This document shows, piece by piece, positions 10,700 through 24,680 of a DNA stretch of 64,000 nt; within the stretch, counting starts at the first letter, position 1; each line of letters begins with the position of its first letter. The stretch is from Panax quinquefolius. Its lineage: Eukaryota; Streptophyta; Magnoliopsida; Apiales; Araliaceae. The notes under the pieces are model-generated. The model was not told where the DNA came from and did no database searches. It worked only from the letters and a program-made list of their open reading frames with translations. Location: assembly GCA_020205615.1 (NCBI GenBank), contig CM035168.1:122473573-122537572 (forward strand), in the 5' to 3' direction. The translations under genes were made by a program, and so were the position numbers.

Positions 10700-13600
10700 T
10701 GTGACCTCCCAAAGAGCAAGGAATCCGAATGAGGTCATCACGGGTAAGCTTATCATAAACTCTAATGAAGTCTATACTTTATTTGACAATGGCTTTCTAC
10801 CCATTCTTTTATTTCTCCTACTTTACGCTCATCGATTAAATTCGACTCGGGAGAAATTAGACTTTGACTTATCTGTGGAAACTCCGTTTACATCCACCGC
10901 TTATAAGTCTTGTTTGGTTCAAATCGGTACCCTCACATTACACCGTCGATCTTATTTCATTAAAAAATACTTGCATTTGAGCGTGATTCTGTGGATTGAT
11001 TGGTTAACTACTTATCATGCAAAAATTGATTGTTTTCGTATGGGTGTTAGCTTTCATATTCCTAATCAACCTATTATGCTAATTCAAACGACCAAACCAT
11101 TAAAATCAATCACGATCATCTCAAGCCATAAAGCTATTCGTTTATTGAAAAACGGATGTCAAGCTTTCTTAGCTCATGTCACGATTTAAACAAAAATACG
11201 CCGTTTTGAACGATATTTCTATTGTTAATAAATTTCCTAACGATATTCTCAAGAACTTCCCGCCTACCCCTGCAGAGCATGAAATTGAATTTTGTATCGA
11301 CCTTGAACCCTTGCAGACAAAACCTATTTCCAAAGCCCCATATCGAATGGCTCTATTGAACTTCGTGAGTTAAAGACCCAACCGCAGGAATTGTTAGACA
11401 TTGGCTTTATTCGCCCTAAGTACTTCTCCTTGGGTGCTCCCTGTTTCTATTTTCAAGAAGAAGAAAGATGGGAGTATACGACTTTGTATTGATTATCGGG
11501 AGTCAATCATGTCACCATCAAAATAGGTATCCATTGCCACGTATTGATGACTGTTTGACCAACAGTAAAGGAGCCAAATTCTTTTCAAAGATTGATCTTC
11601 GTCCGGATATCACCAATTGAAGATTAGAACCTCGACATTCCAAAGACTTTCGTAACTCCCAGACGGCATTATGAATTCTAGTCATGTCCTTTGGATCGAC
11701 TAATGCTCCCGCCGCCTTCATGGATATGATGAACCGAGTATTCAAGGAATATTTAGATCACTTTGTGGTCGTCTTTATTGATGACATCCTTATTTATTCC
11801 AAAAGCCGTGAAGATCATGAGCAACACTTGAGGTCGACACTCCAAAAGCTTTGAATATAAGCTTTATGCCAAGTTGAAGAAATGTGAGTTACGTCAAGAA
11901 GTAGCATTCCTTGGGCACGTGGTATCAAGTCATGGAATATCCATTGACCAAAGAAAGATTGAAGCTATTCAAAGTCGGGAACAACCTAAATCAATGACCG
12001 AAGACGTAGCTTTCTCGGTTTAATTGGGTTATTATCGGAGATTCGTGGAAGGATTTTCTAATCGCTACTCCATTGACTCAATTTTGACTCGAAAAGATAC
12101 AAAGTTCGGTTGGAGCGAAGAATGTGAGAAGAGTTTTCAAGAACTCAAGAGGAGACTTATTTCAAAGACTGCTCGACAATACCATCCGCTCGGAGGATTT
12201 GTCATCTACATGTGATGCTTCGAGCAAAGGGTTGGGATGTGTTCTTATGCAACATGGAAAAGTTATAGCCTATGCCTCGCGATAACTCAAAGAATATGAG
12301 AGGAATTATCCTACTCATGATCTAGAGTTGGTACCATTGTCTTTCAGACTTAAAATTTGGAGGCATTACTTGTATGGGGAGAAAGTGGAGATCTTTACGG
12401 ATCATAAAAGCCTCAAATATTTCTTCACTCAAAAGGAACTCAACACGCGACAACGACGTTGGCTTGAATCTGTTGAAAGATTATGATCATACCATCCAAT
12501 ACCATCCCCGAAAAGCGAATGTGGTAGCCGACGATCGAGTAGAAAATCATATGCAATCACGAAAGTGCGATATTGTCAACGAAAGGCCCATTTTGTGTGA
12601 CTTGCAAAGGATGAAGATAGAGTTAAAGACTCTGTGGACGCATGTGATGATAAGCAAGTATACGAAAGTAGAACCGACTTTAATCGATAAAGTTAAAGTC
12701 TTTCAAGCAATGCGGACTTGGAGTCGATGCGTATGAAGAAGAAAGTCAGAAAGAAGGTGCTATCACGGAAGCAAGAATCGATGAAGAAGGAATACTTGAG
12801 TCAACTCCGGACTTTGTGTTCCTAACGACCACGATTTAAAGTATAATATCATGATGGAGGCGCACAACACACCATTTGCAATCCATCTCGGGAGTACCAA
12901 AATGTATCAGCTGATATTCGCCATACATTTTGGTGGAGCAATATGAAGAAGAGAGAGATAAATGTTGTTTATCTCAAGGTGTCTAACTTGTCAACGAAGT
13001 TAAAGCGGAGCATCAAGTACCAAAAGGTCCATTCAGAACCACTTGAAATTCCGGAATGGAAGTGGGAGCACATTACCATGGATTCGTTCACGGCCTTCCT
13101 AAGGTTTCTCAAGGCATTGATGCGATTTGGGTCATTGTTGATAGATTGACCAAGTCCGCTTCATTTCTTACCGACACGGAGAAACTTATACACTTGAACG
13201 CCTTCTTCAGATGTACATAAACGAGATTGTAAGATCGCATGGTACGCCGCAGATCCATAGTTTCGATCGAGACCCAAGATTCACTTCACGATTTTGGGTT
13301 AGTTTGCAAAAAAGCTATGGGCACAGATTTTACGATTTAGCTTTCAAGATATCATCCTCGCGACGGACGGACAATGGAGAGGACTATTCAAACTTCAAGA
13401 TCTATTAAGACTCGTGTGTCCTTGATTTCAAGGGAGTTGGGACAAGTTCTTACCATTGGTGGAGTTTTCCTACAACAACAGCTTATCAAGCAAGTATTGG
13501 CATGGCTCCATTCAAGCGTTGTATGGAAGAAAGTGTCGTTCTCAAAGATCTTTGGGATGAGGTGGGTGAAGCAACGTTGTTGGGACCGGAGTTGGTACGC

Positions 13601-13895
13601 ATATGACTACGGAAAAAGATTCAAACGATCCGACAACGTATAAAAACCTCACAAAATCGACAAAAGAGTTATGCCGATCTTCATCGAAAAGGACGTGGAA
13701 TTCGGATATAGGAGATCATGTGTTGTTAAAAGTTGCTTCCATGGAAAGGAGTTACAAGATTTGGAAAGAGAGGAAAACTTAATCCTCGATTCATCTGGCC
13801 CATTTTAATCCTCGACCGAGTAGGGAACCGTGGCCTATAGACTCGCTTTACTGCCAAATACGTCTCGTGTTCATAACGTTTTTCCCATGTTAAAT
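10700..13895 (+). pseudogene. pol of chromovirus 1 (protease, RT, RNase H, integrase; degenerate)
   Basis: Domains appear in order but in shifting frames. Protease region at about 10740-11060: the active-site block reads TLFDNG where DTGA/DSGA is expected, then LWIDWL. The RT amino end at about 11176-11370 has FCIDLEPL and PISKAPYRMA. RT palm at about 11740-11830 has [15 protein letters not shown] with the catalytic DD intact. FLGHVVSSHGI is near 11905 and YYRRFVEGFS near 12027. RNase H begins CDASSKGLGCVLMQHGK (about 12212) and includes [11 protein letters not shown] (about 12395). Integrase has EWKWEHITMDSF (about 13055) and the second-aspartate block SFDRDPRFTSRFWVSLQK (about 13260). The coding region ends in LKYV at the CACTA insertion. 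Inactive by multiple stops. Confidence 0.9.
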
Positions 13896-14235
13896 ATGTC
13901 ACTACAAGAAAAAGCCTATCTCGCGACCAATAATATCATCGATCATCCGATTTGGTCGCGGATAATGGTACTAGCGACCGCTATCTGCGACCACTATGGA
14001 TTCTAGTCGCTAGGTAAGTTCAATGACCGACGCGGTCACCGATCACCGCCAATATGATTTTCCTCCTAAAATTTTGGTGTGAAACCCCCGCGCGATTTCT
14101 TTCATGATTATTATTCTATCAATGATCATCAAGGCCGCTAACACGCCCACGCCATTATTAAAAATGCGATCGCACGCGGTCGCAGATGGCGGTCGCGGAT
14201 GTATTTCAATAAACCAGATTTAGTTCATCACTCTT

Positions 14236-16860
14236 GCTCCGTAATGTAAGAAAAAAAGAGGAGAAAAGAAGAGGGAGAAGAGGGAGAAGGGGAGAAGAGA
14301 AGAGGAGAAGAGGGAAGAAGCCGCCGCCACCATCATCACCACCACAACGGCCACGCACGACGCCGCCACTCGCTGCCGCCACCACCATCACCACCATTAC
14401 AAAGTTTCATAAGAAATCACAAATAATGTCAATCATTTCTTTTTATTATCATTAAGATTACATTTAAACATATGCCTTCTAAATTAGATTCTATTTGTAA
14501 GCAAAAGAGATGTGCATGGAATTAATCCAAGTTAGTTAGTGTACAAGAGAGAGAATAAGATTGCACACATAAAAAATTATTTTTTAAAAAAATGAGAATA
14601 AAATAAGAGGCAAATCAAATAGTCCAAATGGAAATATAAGTGGACATACAAAGAATTATTTTATGAAATTCTAAGTAAGGTGAAAATCAATGTTGTAATT
14701 AAACCTTCTAATATTTGTAAATTTATTTGAGAAATTGAGTAAAAAATGTAATCCACATTGGTAATATAGAAAGAGTGTCATTTTTATTGTTTGAGAAATC
14801 ATCATTTAACAATATCCTCAAATTTATTACCACAATAATAACGTACAATAATTGTTCCATAATTTATAATAGTCATCATTATAAAAATTACGCCTCTTAA
14901 ATTAACTTTTAAAATTAATAATTATCAAATAATATGGAACCCATGAATTATTTGATTTATAAATATATTGCATTTATTGGTTCATGATCTAGTCGCCTTT
15001 TCGAGGGTTCTTCTATCATTATCATTATAAGAGAAAAACATGCATGTAGCCAAAATAACAAATTAACTTTTCTCTTAAATTTTGAATTTACCTAACATTA
15101 TCTTAAAGAAGTATTTTATTCAATATCTATAGAGAGGTCGGCTATTAATTAGATCGAGTATATTGATGTTCACTTATATAAGGGGGGAAACAAGGAAAAT
15201 ATAATATCTCCATTTTGTTGATATAATCTAATTAAATTCATGTTAAATAATCATCGTGATAAAAAGACTTAAATTGGGATGGGATAAGAAGAAGAAGAAT
15301 ATATAGCTTGCAATACTCAAAGCCCTCTCTTAATTTAAGTTTCAAAATCAGATAAATAAAAGAAATTAATGTCAATTTATAATTTTATATAATAAAAAAT
15401 ATTTAAAATAAGAGACATTATTAATGTTATCATATCATATATATTTTGGTTGTAATTTATGGTGAGGTGATGATATTATGGGATGCAATGGATAAATTTA
15501 GTTTGTTAAATAAATACTTGTCCGTCCATTTATTTATGCATCTAGTCGACAACACATAAATTTAAACATACGCTCGGGCTATCCGTGGAAATGTTATTTT
15601 TGTGATATTTTAAAATAAGTTGGCTATATCGCCTCTATTGACCGAATAAATAAATGGCAAATTGTTGTTTAATATAAACATAAATTTAAACAAATTGTTG
15701 TTGATATTCTTCAAATTGGGACAATTTTTGGGCTTCTTATTGTTTTTACTAATATCGATTCTCTTAAATCAGGTCTCAATTATAGTTGTGCACATTTTGT
15801 TTTTTGTGTGTTGGGATTATATTTTTTTAAATTGGTCAAGTATGCATGCCTCGCGTAAATGTGGATAGTCCATATTATAGGGGAGACTCTCGAATTTAAT
15901 TTTTTTCATATATAAGTCAAATGGCCATATAACTAGGAATTAAGTTTATCCATAATTCAATCAAGAAGAAGTTTCAAAGAAGTTTTCCATAATTCATAGT
16001 CTAGAAGATAAAGAAAATGACACACTATTAATATGTATGCTATAAGCTATAAGTATGACTTAGCTTAGAATAGTAAAGAAAATGAAAAGTACAAACACAA
16101 ACACAAGCACCATAACTTCAATCACACTATTAATGAGTTGTTTCTAAAATATCCATACTTGTCTAAATCTTCATATATAAGTCAAATGGCCATATATGCA
16201 TTCGTGTATATGTGATGGCAATGAGTATATGTGATGTTTTTTGTCAGGTTCAGATATGGACCCTCTAATCATATATAGGAATGCTTAAAGACCATATATG
16301 TGTTCTATCATAGACGTGGGGATTTGTGTGACTAGTGTTGTTAGATAGATAAAGGAGGAGTACATACATTGCCTATAGATAACATGTAAAAATGGTTACC
16401 TAAGTTAGGCCAATTCTTGCTTAAAAATCATTAAAATAAGCTTTATAGAACAATGAACACTAAAATAGTGAATCACCATACCGGACCCCATACACAAGTT
16501 TCAATAGTCATAATAGGACATAAGAAAGCTACATAAACTAAAGGAACCAAGCCCAAGCCATTTTGAGCATGAGACTTGTTAAAAATCACATTTTAAAGCC
16601 AAAATGGACTGCTTTTGGACAATTCATAAGATACGACCTTAAAGGACTATTATGAGTTAGATGATTAAATAAAGTTTGGTGATGCTAAAAGTAACCTTAA
16701 GTAACTTAAATATACACGCCTAGACTATCCTAGTGGCCTAGACTATCCTATCCTATTGTCCTTTGTTTACATACAATTACATATCCCGATGTTCTCTATA
16801 TCCCCGACATGTTTATGTACCTTTCATTTATAACTTATACTAACATCCTAAATTTTTATT
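14236..16860. other. Interior of CACTA element, no gene seen
   Basis: Begins with a purine-rich GAGAAGAGG-type stretch and CCGCCACCACCATCACCACC triplets at about 14250-14400, then AT-rich DNA. No exon with protein-like content was found in either orientation. The purine-rich stretch opens frames on both strands that encode arginine/glutamate- or leucine/serine-rich low-complexity peptides; I do not treat them as genes. Confidence 0.5.
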
Positions 16861-16864
16861 TATA

Positions 16865-17014
16865 GATGTCTTCTCAACCTCGCAAAGACGTAAAAAAGCC
16901 GGGTTGGGTCTGGGCCCTAATCATGTGTCAAGGTCCCCGCTTAATCCGGATGATCGCATTCTTATCTGAGATCCATCCTCCTCCAGATAAAGATAAAGTT
17001 AAATAAGTTATAAC

Positions 17015-17045
<31 letters not shown>

Positions 17046-18260
17046 TTTAATATAAAATATCAGATATTGTAGTGATTTTCAAGATAGTAAAATTGTGAAG
17101 TGCATTTCACAATTATGTTATGTAATCGCCTCACGCTAGTTGATTACATGGGCGAGCACACACCTCTCGCCCATAGGATGCGATTTAATAATTTGTGTAT
17201 ATTTTTATCACCGATAGATAATACATAGTTAATCAAATAATATTGCTTAGTAATATAATGCTTTTAATATTATTATTGTTATTTTATTTGCAGAACGATA
17301 TAGATGGGACGATTTATGTGCATCGCTTATTCGTACACTATTCGCGTAAGTCAATACTGCATTTAACTAAAGATAATTTGAACAAGGAACGACAAAAAGC
17401 CCCGCACAATGTCAGATTGACCATCCAGAGTGGTGAGCAAGATATGACGAAGATAGCCCGGTGGTGCGCATGAACCCATATGGGTGCAGATGTGTGACCA
17501 AATGGAAGGATGAGAGTCTGGGTCAAGAGGCGCAAGATCGCCGCTTTCAAACAGATCCTCGTGTATCGAGAGGGCTTAGAAAGCAAAAGGCACGACGGGC
17601 AAGAAGATATCACAAATGAAACACATTGCCGCCTGTGGTACGATGTTATGTTTACAACCATCTTTTATACCTAAAATATCATATGTTTACATAATAATAT
17701 GAGGAAATGAACTATAGGAGTCTCAGCCTCAAGGTCAACCTATCAATTGGTTGATGTGTATGTACACCCATGATGGTTCTACCCGGTCGCTCAGATAATG
17801 TGTAATAAGTTCACTTTATCCTAATATGTTGTTTATAAATTGTAACGACCTTCTTTAGTATTTTTTTATTTATTTTTAACTATTTAATTGTTCATCTTCC
17901 CGACAGACACTTATAAGGGCTTAATGAACGAAGCGCTTATCCTCAAGGCACCCTGCCGTCTGGCCGATTGATCAAGAATTATGGGAGAGGCGCCCATCGT
18001 GGAAGAAAAATTATGTCAAAGGCCAAGGACAAAGACGACGCCCGACCATCGCTGGCACAGCAGCACACGCCACCCACCTACATAACCATCAAAGTTATCC
18101 AAACCCTATCATACTCATGTTGATCGTGTGAGAGCGATCCGTCAGATCGTGATCTTCTTCAGATAATCGGGCGGCATCGCAGCCTCTCGAGTCCCGATGA
18201 GTCAAGTGAGGAAGTAGCAATAGGCAGCAGGAGCAGGAGCAAAGCAAAGACAACAATGTG
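16865..18260 (+). pseudogene. CACTA-associated transposase-like remnant
   Basis: Scattered exon-like pieces with higher GC content than their flanks. They are about 16865-16990; RWDDLCASLIRTLF-like codons at 17296-17338; NKERQKAPHNV at about 17382-17410; a KWKDESLGQEAQDRR-like block at about 17500-17540; and DVYVHTHDGSTRS at about 17753-17792. The last resembles the TH-x-DG motif of the plant transposase-like proteins (Transposase_24/PTTA group) found in CACTA elements. Frameshifts and stops break it, and I cannot define exons. Family assignment is by motif memory only. Confidence 0.4.
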
Positions 18261-18598
18261 AGCAGTATATATATATCGCTTATTGTTTAGCTACATTATC
18301 TTATATGTTTATAGTCTCGAAGTCAATGTCTTACTTATATGTAACATATATGTTTTATTACTTTGATAATTACAGATCCTAATTTGATGATCCATGTAAG
18401 AAGCTTGAGACTTATTTTTTTAGATTTTTAAAGCCTTTTACTCTTTTTAGATTCATTCTTCGACAATGTATTAGTTTATATGGATGTTTATTTATATCGA
18501 TTATATCAGGTTGGATGAATGTTTTGTATTGTATGGATGAATGTTTATTCATGGATGAATGTTTTGTATTGTTTTGGATGGATGTTAATATGGATGCT

Positions 18599-18600
<2 letters not shown>

Positions 18601-18646
<46 letters not shown>
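18601..18646. repeat. (TA)n microsatellite inside CACTA element
   Basis: About 23 TA units, preceded by an irregular GGATGAATGTTTTGTATTG minisatellite at about 18513-18600. Confidence 0.95.
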
Positions 18647-18648
<2 letters not shown>

Positions 18649-19058
18649 CGTGGTTGGGATTGAAAAGGTGTACAAAGGTGTTATTTTTGGGAAATAAAAT
18701 AAAATTTAAAAAAATCAATGATCGTGACGCGTCACGTATTAATAAAATATATATCGATCACAGCGTGAATCTAATTAATCATGCGGTCGCTTATTATCTG
18801 GTCACGACATCGCCCCGACATCGCCACGCATGACAACCGACTCAAAGATAAGTCATAATAAGCGACAGATTTCGCCGCTAATTATAATCATTAATAATTT
18901 GTCATTATTGTTGTTGGTCGATGTCCTCCCCAATTATCAGATTATTCAGACGACCGCGATTGGTGACGTACAATGACCGGACACGGTCAGCAGATAGATA
19001 ATCATGACCGATAGATGATGTATTTTGATGTAGTGTCACGATAAGTTTTGTCAGAAAG

Positions 19059-19332
19059 TGTGAAAGACCCGAACCACATTATCGAAGTTAGAACCGGACG
19101 AAATAAGCGGAAGATTTGACGTATTTAAGAGGTTCTGTTCAAATCTTGGATAAGAAGGAACATATTCTACGCTTCCAAGGTTATACCTCAAGTCAAAGTT
19201 TTGTGGAGGAACCACGATGTTGAGGAAATGACTGGGAGTTAGAATTTGAAATAAAATCAAGGTATCCTTACCTCTTCGACATACCTGTACGTACCACTAA
19301 TTTCGAGGGCTTAAATTTCATAAGAAGGGAGG
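19059..19332 (+). pseudogene. pol 3' end, chromodomain remnant and polypurine tract of chromovirus 1
   Basis: Resumes the host pol after the CACTA insertion: TGTGAAAGACCCGAACCAC encodes VKDPNH-like residues of the integrase C-terminus. PQVKVLWRNHDVEEMT (about 19189-19237) is the second half of a chromodomain (KVLWRNH-type motif), which in chromoviruses binds marked histones and guides integration. A stop follows shortly. AAGAAGGGAGG (19322-19332), directly before the 3' LTR, is the polypurine tract that primes plus-strand DNA. Confidence 0.8.
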
Positions 19333-21887
19333 TCAGAAGACCCCAACTTTTATAAATAAAGATGAATTTTTCTATAAATATTATTTTTGAATATTATGGA
19401 ATAAATTTGATATAATGTTATAGTTGTGGGTAATATTTATAAATTTTGCAAAGTATGCAAGTTGTTATAAAATATTTGTTTGGTCTGGGAATATTCTTTT
19501 TAGGAATATTTGTACAACTACTAATCATTGGTGGACCCCACAAATGTAATTATTGTCGGATTGAGAAAACGATAAAAATATTTTATAAAAATAACTACGG
19601 AGGTGTTACCGTTAAAACCTGTTGAACTACCCATTAGTAAAAGTACAAAGAATACTGGCGTGGTTGCGTAAGAACACACGGTATTGATTATCGATGCTTA
19701 CGTGAGAAGTCACTCACTACGCTTCAATTATTCTACAAAGAATCACGCATCATATCTCTTATATTATTGATTCAATTATTGTCACAAGATCATCTCAGAT
19801 AATATGTTATAGTATTAAATCAATAATTGAGACGACAAGTTATAAATGATTAATAATTGTTGAAAGATTAAATATGTGTTATGATTTGTGGTAAGTTTGA
19901 TTATTTTATGGGGGGCCTATATGTCATCATCTAAGAGTCTCTTCATCAATAGTAATTACCCTTGTGAATAGTATTTACCTTCGTCAATAAGTAATTACCT
20001 TCTTCGCCAATAAGTAATTACCCTTGTGAATAGTATTTACCTTCGTCAATAGTATTTACCTTCGTTAATAGTAATTACCTTTACCAGACGTCGAACCACT
20101 TGTCGTTTCACATTAAAGCGCCGAACCACTTGTCGTTCTTCACATTTACAAGCGCCAAACCACTTTTCTTTTCACATCATTAGTCGTCAAGCCACTCGCT
20201 TTTTTCACACGCAGCGGTCTAAAGTTTAGAAATCTTCTATAAATAGAGGCCTAGGGCTTCATTATTTTTCACTAATTTATTCAAGCTACAGAGAGAGAAA
20301 GTATAGAAAGAATAAGAGAAAGAAGAAGAGTATTTTTGTTACTAATCGCCGCAAAGATTCAATCTCCTACCAAAAGTAAGGGTGTTATTCTTTCTTATTC
20401 ACGAAGAGAACTCGTTGTTATTCCATCGCTTATTATTACATTGGAATAACTCAGATAATGTGGTTTACCCTATACTTGGTGACATTCTTCTATTATTCAT
20501 TGGAACATCTCGTCGTGTGTTTTTACACACCGCACTGGGTAAATCTTTATTATTATTACATTGGAACATCCTGTGTCATGTGTTTTACACCGGACTGGTT
20601 CCGCTCTTTATCATTACGTTGGAACATCTCGTCATGAGTTTTACACCGGACTGGTTCCGTCTTTATCATTCTCCGTTGGAATATCCTTTCGTGTGTTTTA
20701 CACCGGATCCGGTTCCATCTTTATTATTCTGTTGGAACATCCCGCTTGTGAATTTCACCGACTTTGGTTCCGTTATTATTATTCTCGTTAGAATAACTCG
20801 TTTCACGCGGCATCGCATGCGTGGTGATTTCTTTTGTTATTCCATTCTTTATTATACCCGGTTGGTTAAAACTTTGACTTATACTCCATGAAATTAGTAG
20901 AATATCCTCGATATTTCGTTTCATCCAAAGATCTTTTCATGAAAATATTCTTCCGATCATTCTTGAATTTTATTAATTTGGACGTTAATAATTCCCTGGA
21001 TAAAATAATTCTTGAACTTGTTTTATTCAATTCTTATATCATTGTCATCATCCTCATGTTTATATTATGTTGAAAGTCATCTCGTGGTTTTGAAGTGCGT
21101 AGATGGAGTTGGTATGATTATGACCGAGAGACTATTCTTGTAATCATGGTAGTAATGTTACAAAATGATGTGATAAAAATCCTCAAATGGTCAGAAAGGT
21201 ATGCATTGGACAAATTGTTGTTGGCGATCATTGATTATTAATGAATACACAAATATTCTCGCCAAGAAGGTGCGTGAATAATTGTGGTCGTGATACTAAA
21301 GAATATCCATGCCGTAGTAGTGCGGGGGTGATTCGATGATGTGGAATATTTATTAAAAGTCGAGTCTCAAATTTATACTTGATGATGAAAAACCTTTAAA
21401 ACCTAAAAGATAATAGATTTTATTTTCTACTTGACTCTTTTAATGGATCAGATATTCAGGCTGCAGATTAAACTGGTTGTCTATTGTATTTTATCGGTTT
21501 AACATTATTGAAGACTATTGATAATTTATTCGCATTATCTTAGGCCATAATATTTTTCTTAAAATTTAGTTGAAATTTCACCATTTCTTTCAATTTTCTT
21601 CGTGAAATGAGAATATATTTAGGGCTAGTCTGGAAACGAGTGATGGTCCGAAGATAGCATTAGTAGTCCTTACTATTCGTAAAATAGTGTGATAATAATC
21701 TGAATGAGGACTTTTTATTTGAGTTTGTATAATATCTAAGAGATTTATATTTGTATTTAAACTCACGCGCTTTATGTCGTATTGCATATACTGCACAGCT
21801 TATGTTAATAAGTCAGTATTTAAATTACATCTTATATATAAGTGGCGATCCAAAGATAGATGATATATACCTAATTTTGAGGCCACA
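19333..21887 (+). repeat. 3' LTR of chromovirus 1
   Basis: Collinear with 6817-9345, including the TATA box (20238-20245) and ~60-bp tandem repeats (about 20420-20800). The start reads TCAGAAGACC in place of TGTAAGACC, and the end is GGCCACA. The two LTRs differ by many short insertions and deletions as well as substitutions, so either the insertion is old or the assembled consensus is noisy. Followed by the target duplication TCCGC. Confidence 0.92.
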
Positions 21888-22837
21888 TCCGCCTAATAAT
21901 GTGCTATGCCATAATATATATATATGTGTACATTTGAGTATTACGTGATTATTTTTTTTTTATGATAGTAGTATTATTTTTAATTGTTGAGAGTGTGTGT
22001 GGTGGGGACCTGACAATATGATTTGGTTGGAGCAAGAGAAATGACATGAAAGACTGACTAAGGAATCTGATTCGGATGAGTAATAATAATAATAATAGGA
22101 GTAGGAGTATTAATTGATCAGACGTTTATATGATTGAGCACATGTGGGAGAACGTGAAGAATGATTCTGTGTGATCTAATAATTATTTTTGATGTTACCC
22201 TTTAGGTTCTCCATATTAAATCGGTTGTAAATAAATTAATTAGAACAATTTTAATCTTATTTAAATAAATAAATTAAATTAATAATTTATTTAAATAAAT
22301 AATATTTATTCTACAATAGGGATAAGCCTCCCTAGCGATTAACGATTTTCTAGATAATATAGATTTCAACATTAATCATAAAAGAACCTTTGAGTAAATA
22401 ATAGTTACTCTAATTCAATCCTTCCACCATACAACGTCCCAATTAAATATAAAGCATGAAATTCTTGTCAAGTTTTATATAATCTTTCTATTCCATTTGT
22501 ATATCTGGTTGTTGTTTTTAAGGAAATTGATATTTTTATAATTAAATTTAATAATTTCATAAATTTCTTTTCTCATGAATAATATATGAGGTTAAGTGTG
22601 GAATTAATATTTTTATTTTAAAAATATCAATTTATTTTAATAATAATAGACAATTAAAGAATTGTTATAAAAAATACAAAATGATGTGTATAATTAATTT
22701 TGATTAATTATAATCACTAGAATACTCTTTTAGCAAGACCCATTTTCAAAAGTTGAATAAGTTATTTTTAAAATTGGAAATTAATATAATGTTTATGTAT
22801 TTTGTAAATAATTAATTTTATAATTTATAATATTCAT

Positions 22838-22843
<6 letters not shown>

Positions 22844-22896
<53 letters not shown>
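22844..22896. repeat. Compound (TA)n(GA)n microsatellite
   Basis: About 17 TA units followed by about 9 GA units. A second compound array of the same form lies at 23797-23854. Confidence 0.95.
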
Positions 22897-23228
22897 AAGT
22901 TACAAATTATATTATTTATTTAATTTTGTTTTTTAACGACCCTACTTTGGAAGAATATATATGAGCTTTTTCAGGTTTTTGGGTTATCTATATATTAATC
23001 CAAATCTTTTGAATTTTCGGTGAACACGTACGTATTATGTATTCTTTCTTTGGATTAACGAAAACTTTGTTTTGTTGAGGGGAAAAAAAGAATCAAATAG
23101 CCAAATTGGTGATCTTATATTAAAATGAAAATATTATAGTTGTATTAAAATATGTTTTACGTGTGAGAGTGAACAATTAAAAGTGATGGCGCCGCCGAAA
23201 AAAAAAGAGATTTGAGAGAGGATTATCC

Positions 23229-23267
<39 letters not shown>

Positions 23268-23679
23268 TTTCCTTATAATGTTAACCGACTGATTCGAATG
23301 GGTCCGATTCGTCAAAAAATTGAAAAAATTATTTTTTTTTCCGCCCCTAACTACAAGTATGTGACATGTTAAAATCGGATCATATTTTAAAGTGGGCACA
23401 AACAAGCAGTAGGCATGAACATAATATGCATGGTAGCCAGATTCGACCTGTATTTTTAACTTCTGCTAGGGTAATGTTGTTCGTAATTAATAATTGTGCT
23501 AAGTGAAATTTGATTACTTCAATTATTTATAGTAATACACTTTGTCATTTTTTATTTTTTAATCAATTTGAAGATATATGACAACCTATGAACCTAATGG
23601 GGGACTAAAATTCTTAGGAGGAAAATGTGATTAAATAGCACTCTTTTGTTGTAAGAAAACAAAATAGTACATAAAATGT

Positions 23680-23718
<39 letters not shown>

Positions 23719-23793
23719 GCTGTTGTTTTAGATAATACCTTGGCTTCCTAAAAACGTCATTGATGTATCAATATTCCATTCGAATAAATAGAT

Positions 23794-23796
<3 letters not shown>

Positions 23797-23854
<58 letters not shown>
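23797..23854. repeat. Compound (TA)n(GA)n microsatellite
   Basis: About 20 TA units then about 9 GA units, the same arrangement as at 22844-22896. Confidence 0.95.
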
Positions 23855-24639
23855 ATATCTATCTTATAAAGCAGCGTTCTCTTCGAAATCCCTGACATAA
23901 TTTTAATTTTATTTTTATATTTAATCATCCAAATTTTATAAAATTTATATATTATTCTGCATAATTTACAGACGTTCTACATATATAGTTGTGTGTAGTT
24001 AAATTAATTCAGTGATTTATGGACAACTGATATCGGGATCGCTAACAACAACACTCTCCCACAAATTACGTAGGAGTAGTACTACTCAATCACTGAATTA
24101 GTTGAAGAATACCAACAAGGAAGGCAAGAACCAATTAAGCAGATCCACCGACCAACTCCTATCATCTCAATCACACTTTACTTTTAATATATATATATAT
24201 ATAATAAACATATTATTACCAAACATATATATATAGAGGGAGAGAGAGCACAGATTTTGTTGAGTAGGTAGCTTTATTTATTCGTCCCTGGTAAGCAGCC
24301 TTGGTTCTTGAAAAAGTAGTATAGGAGCAAGGCCACCAATATTATTTAGATTCCTTTCTTCCAAGCTCTCACCAATCTCCTATTGGCCCTAATATTCCAT
24401 TCCTTTTACATTCTTCAAATTTCCGCTTTTGGCATCCCACATTCTACTATTACTATTACTATTACTATTACTATTTTTATCTACTAACTACTTTATTTTT
24501 GTTTTCTCACGGTCTTAATTTGTTTCCTTTATATATAGCATGATTTATAATCGATGTTAACATCTGATATATATAAGATTTAGTTAATATAAAAATATCG
24601 ATCGTCTGCCGAAAAATATTTTACAACTAATTCTGATAT

Positions 24640-24680
<41 letters not shown>

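Larger units (their letters stand above)
13900..19035 (+). mobile_element. CACTA (En/Spm) transposon nested in chromovirus pol
   Basis: The left end is CACTACAAGAAAAAG, the canonical plant CACTA terminus. The right end is TTTTGATGTAGTG, an inverted copy of CACTACATCAAAA. Subterminal regions on both sides are rich in GCGACC/GGTCGC motifs, as expected for CACTA transposase-binding arrays. The 5.1-kb insertion separates the LKYV and KDP codons of the host pol (compare the intact [10 protein letters not shown] of the second chromovirus). The target duplication is unclear: TCA is possible if two bases of the left terminus were lost (TCA at 13899-13901 and 19036-19038). TGT flanks a slightly longer span (13897-13899 and 19059-19061). 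Strand is taken from the transposase-like remnants. Confidence 0.82.
6817..21887 (+). mobile_element. Ty3/gypsy chromovirus (Tekay/Del-like), complete but degenerate
   Basis: Two ~2.5-kb LTRs in direct orientation (6817-9345 and 19333-21887) flank a primer-binding site, gag, protease, reverse transcriptase, RNase H, integrase, chromodomain remnant and polypurine tract, in the order of Ty3/gypsy elements. The whole is bracketed by a perfect 5-bp target duplication, TCCGC (6812-6816 and 21888-21892). The initiator-Met-type primer site, long LTRs and chromodomain after integrase point to the Tekay/Del branch of chromoviruses; the branch is an inference. Without the nested CACTA insertion the interior is about 4.85 kb, a normal gag-pol length. 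Every coding domain has stops or frameshifts, so the copy cannot encode its own proteins. Confidence 0.93.

Noticed and set aside
14206..14455. Gly/Val-rich and Arg/Glu-rich ORFs on opposite strands
   Set aside because: Both come from a purine-rich low-complexity stretch inside the CACTA element.
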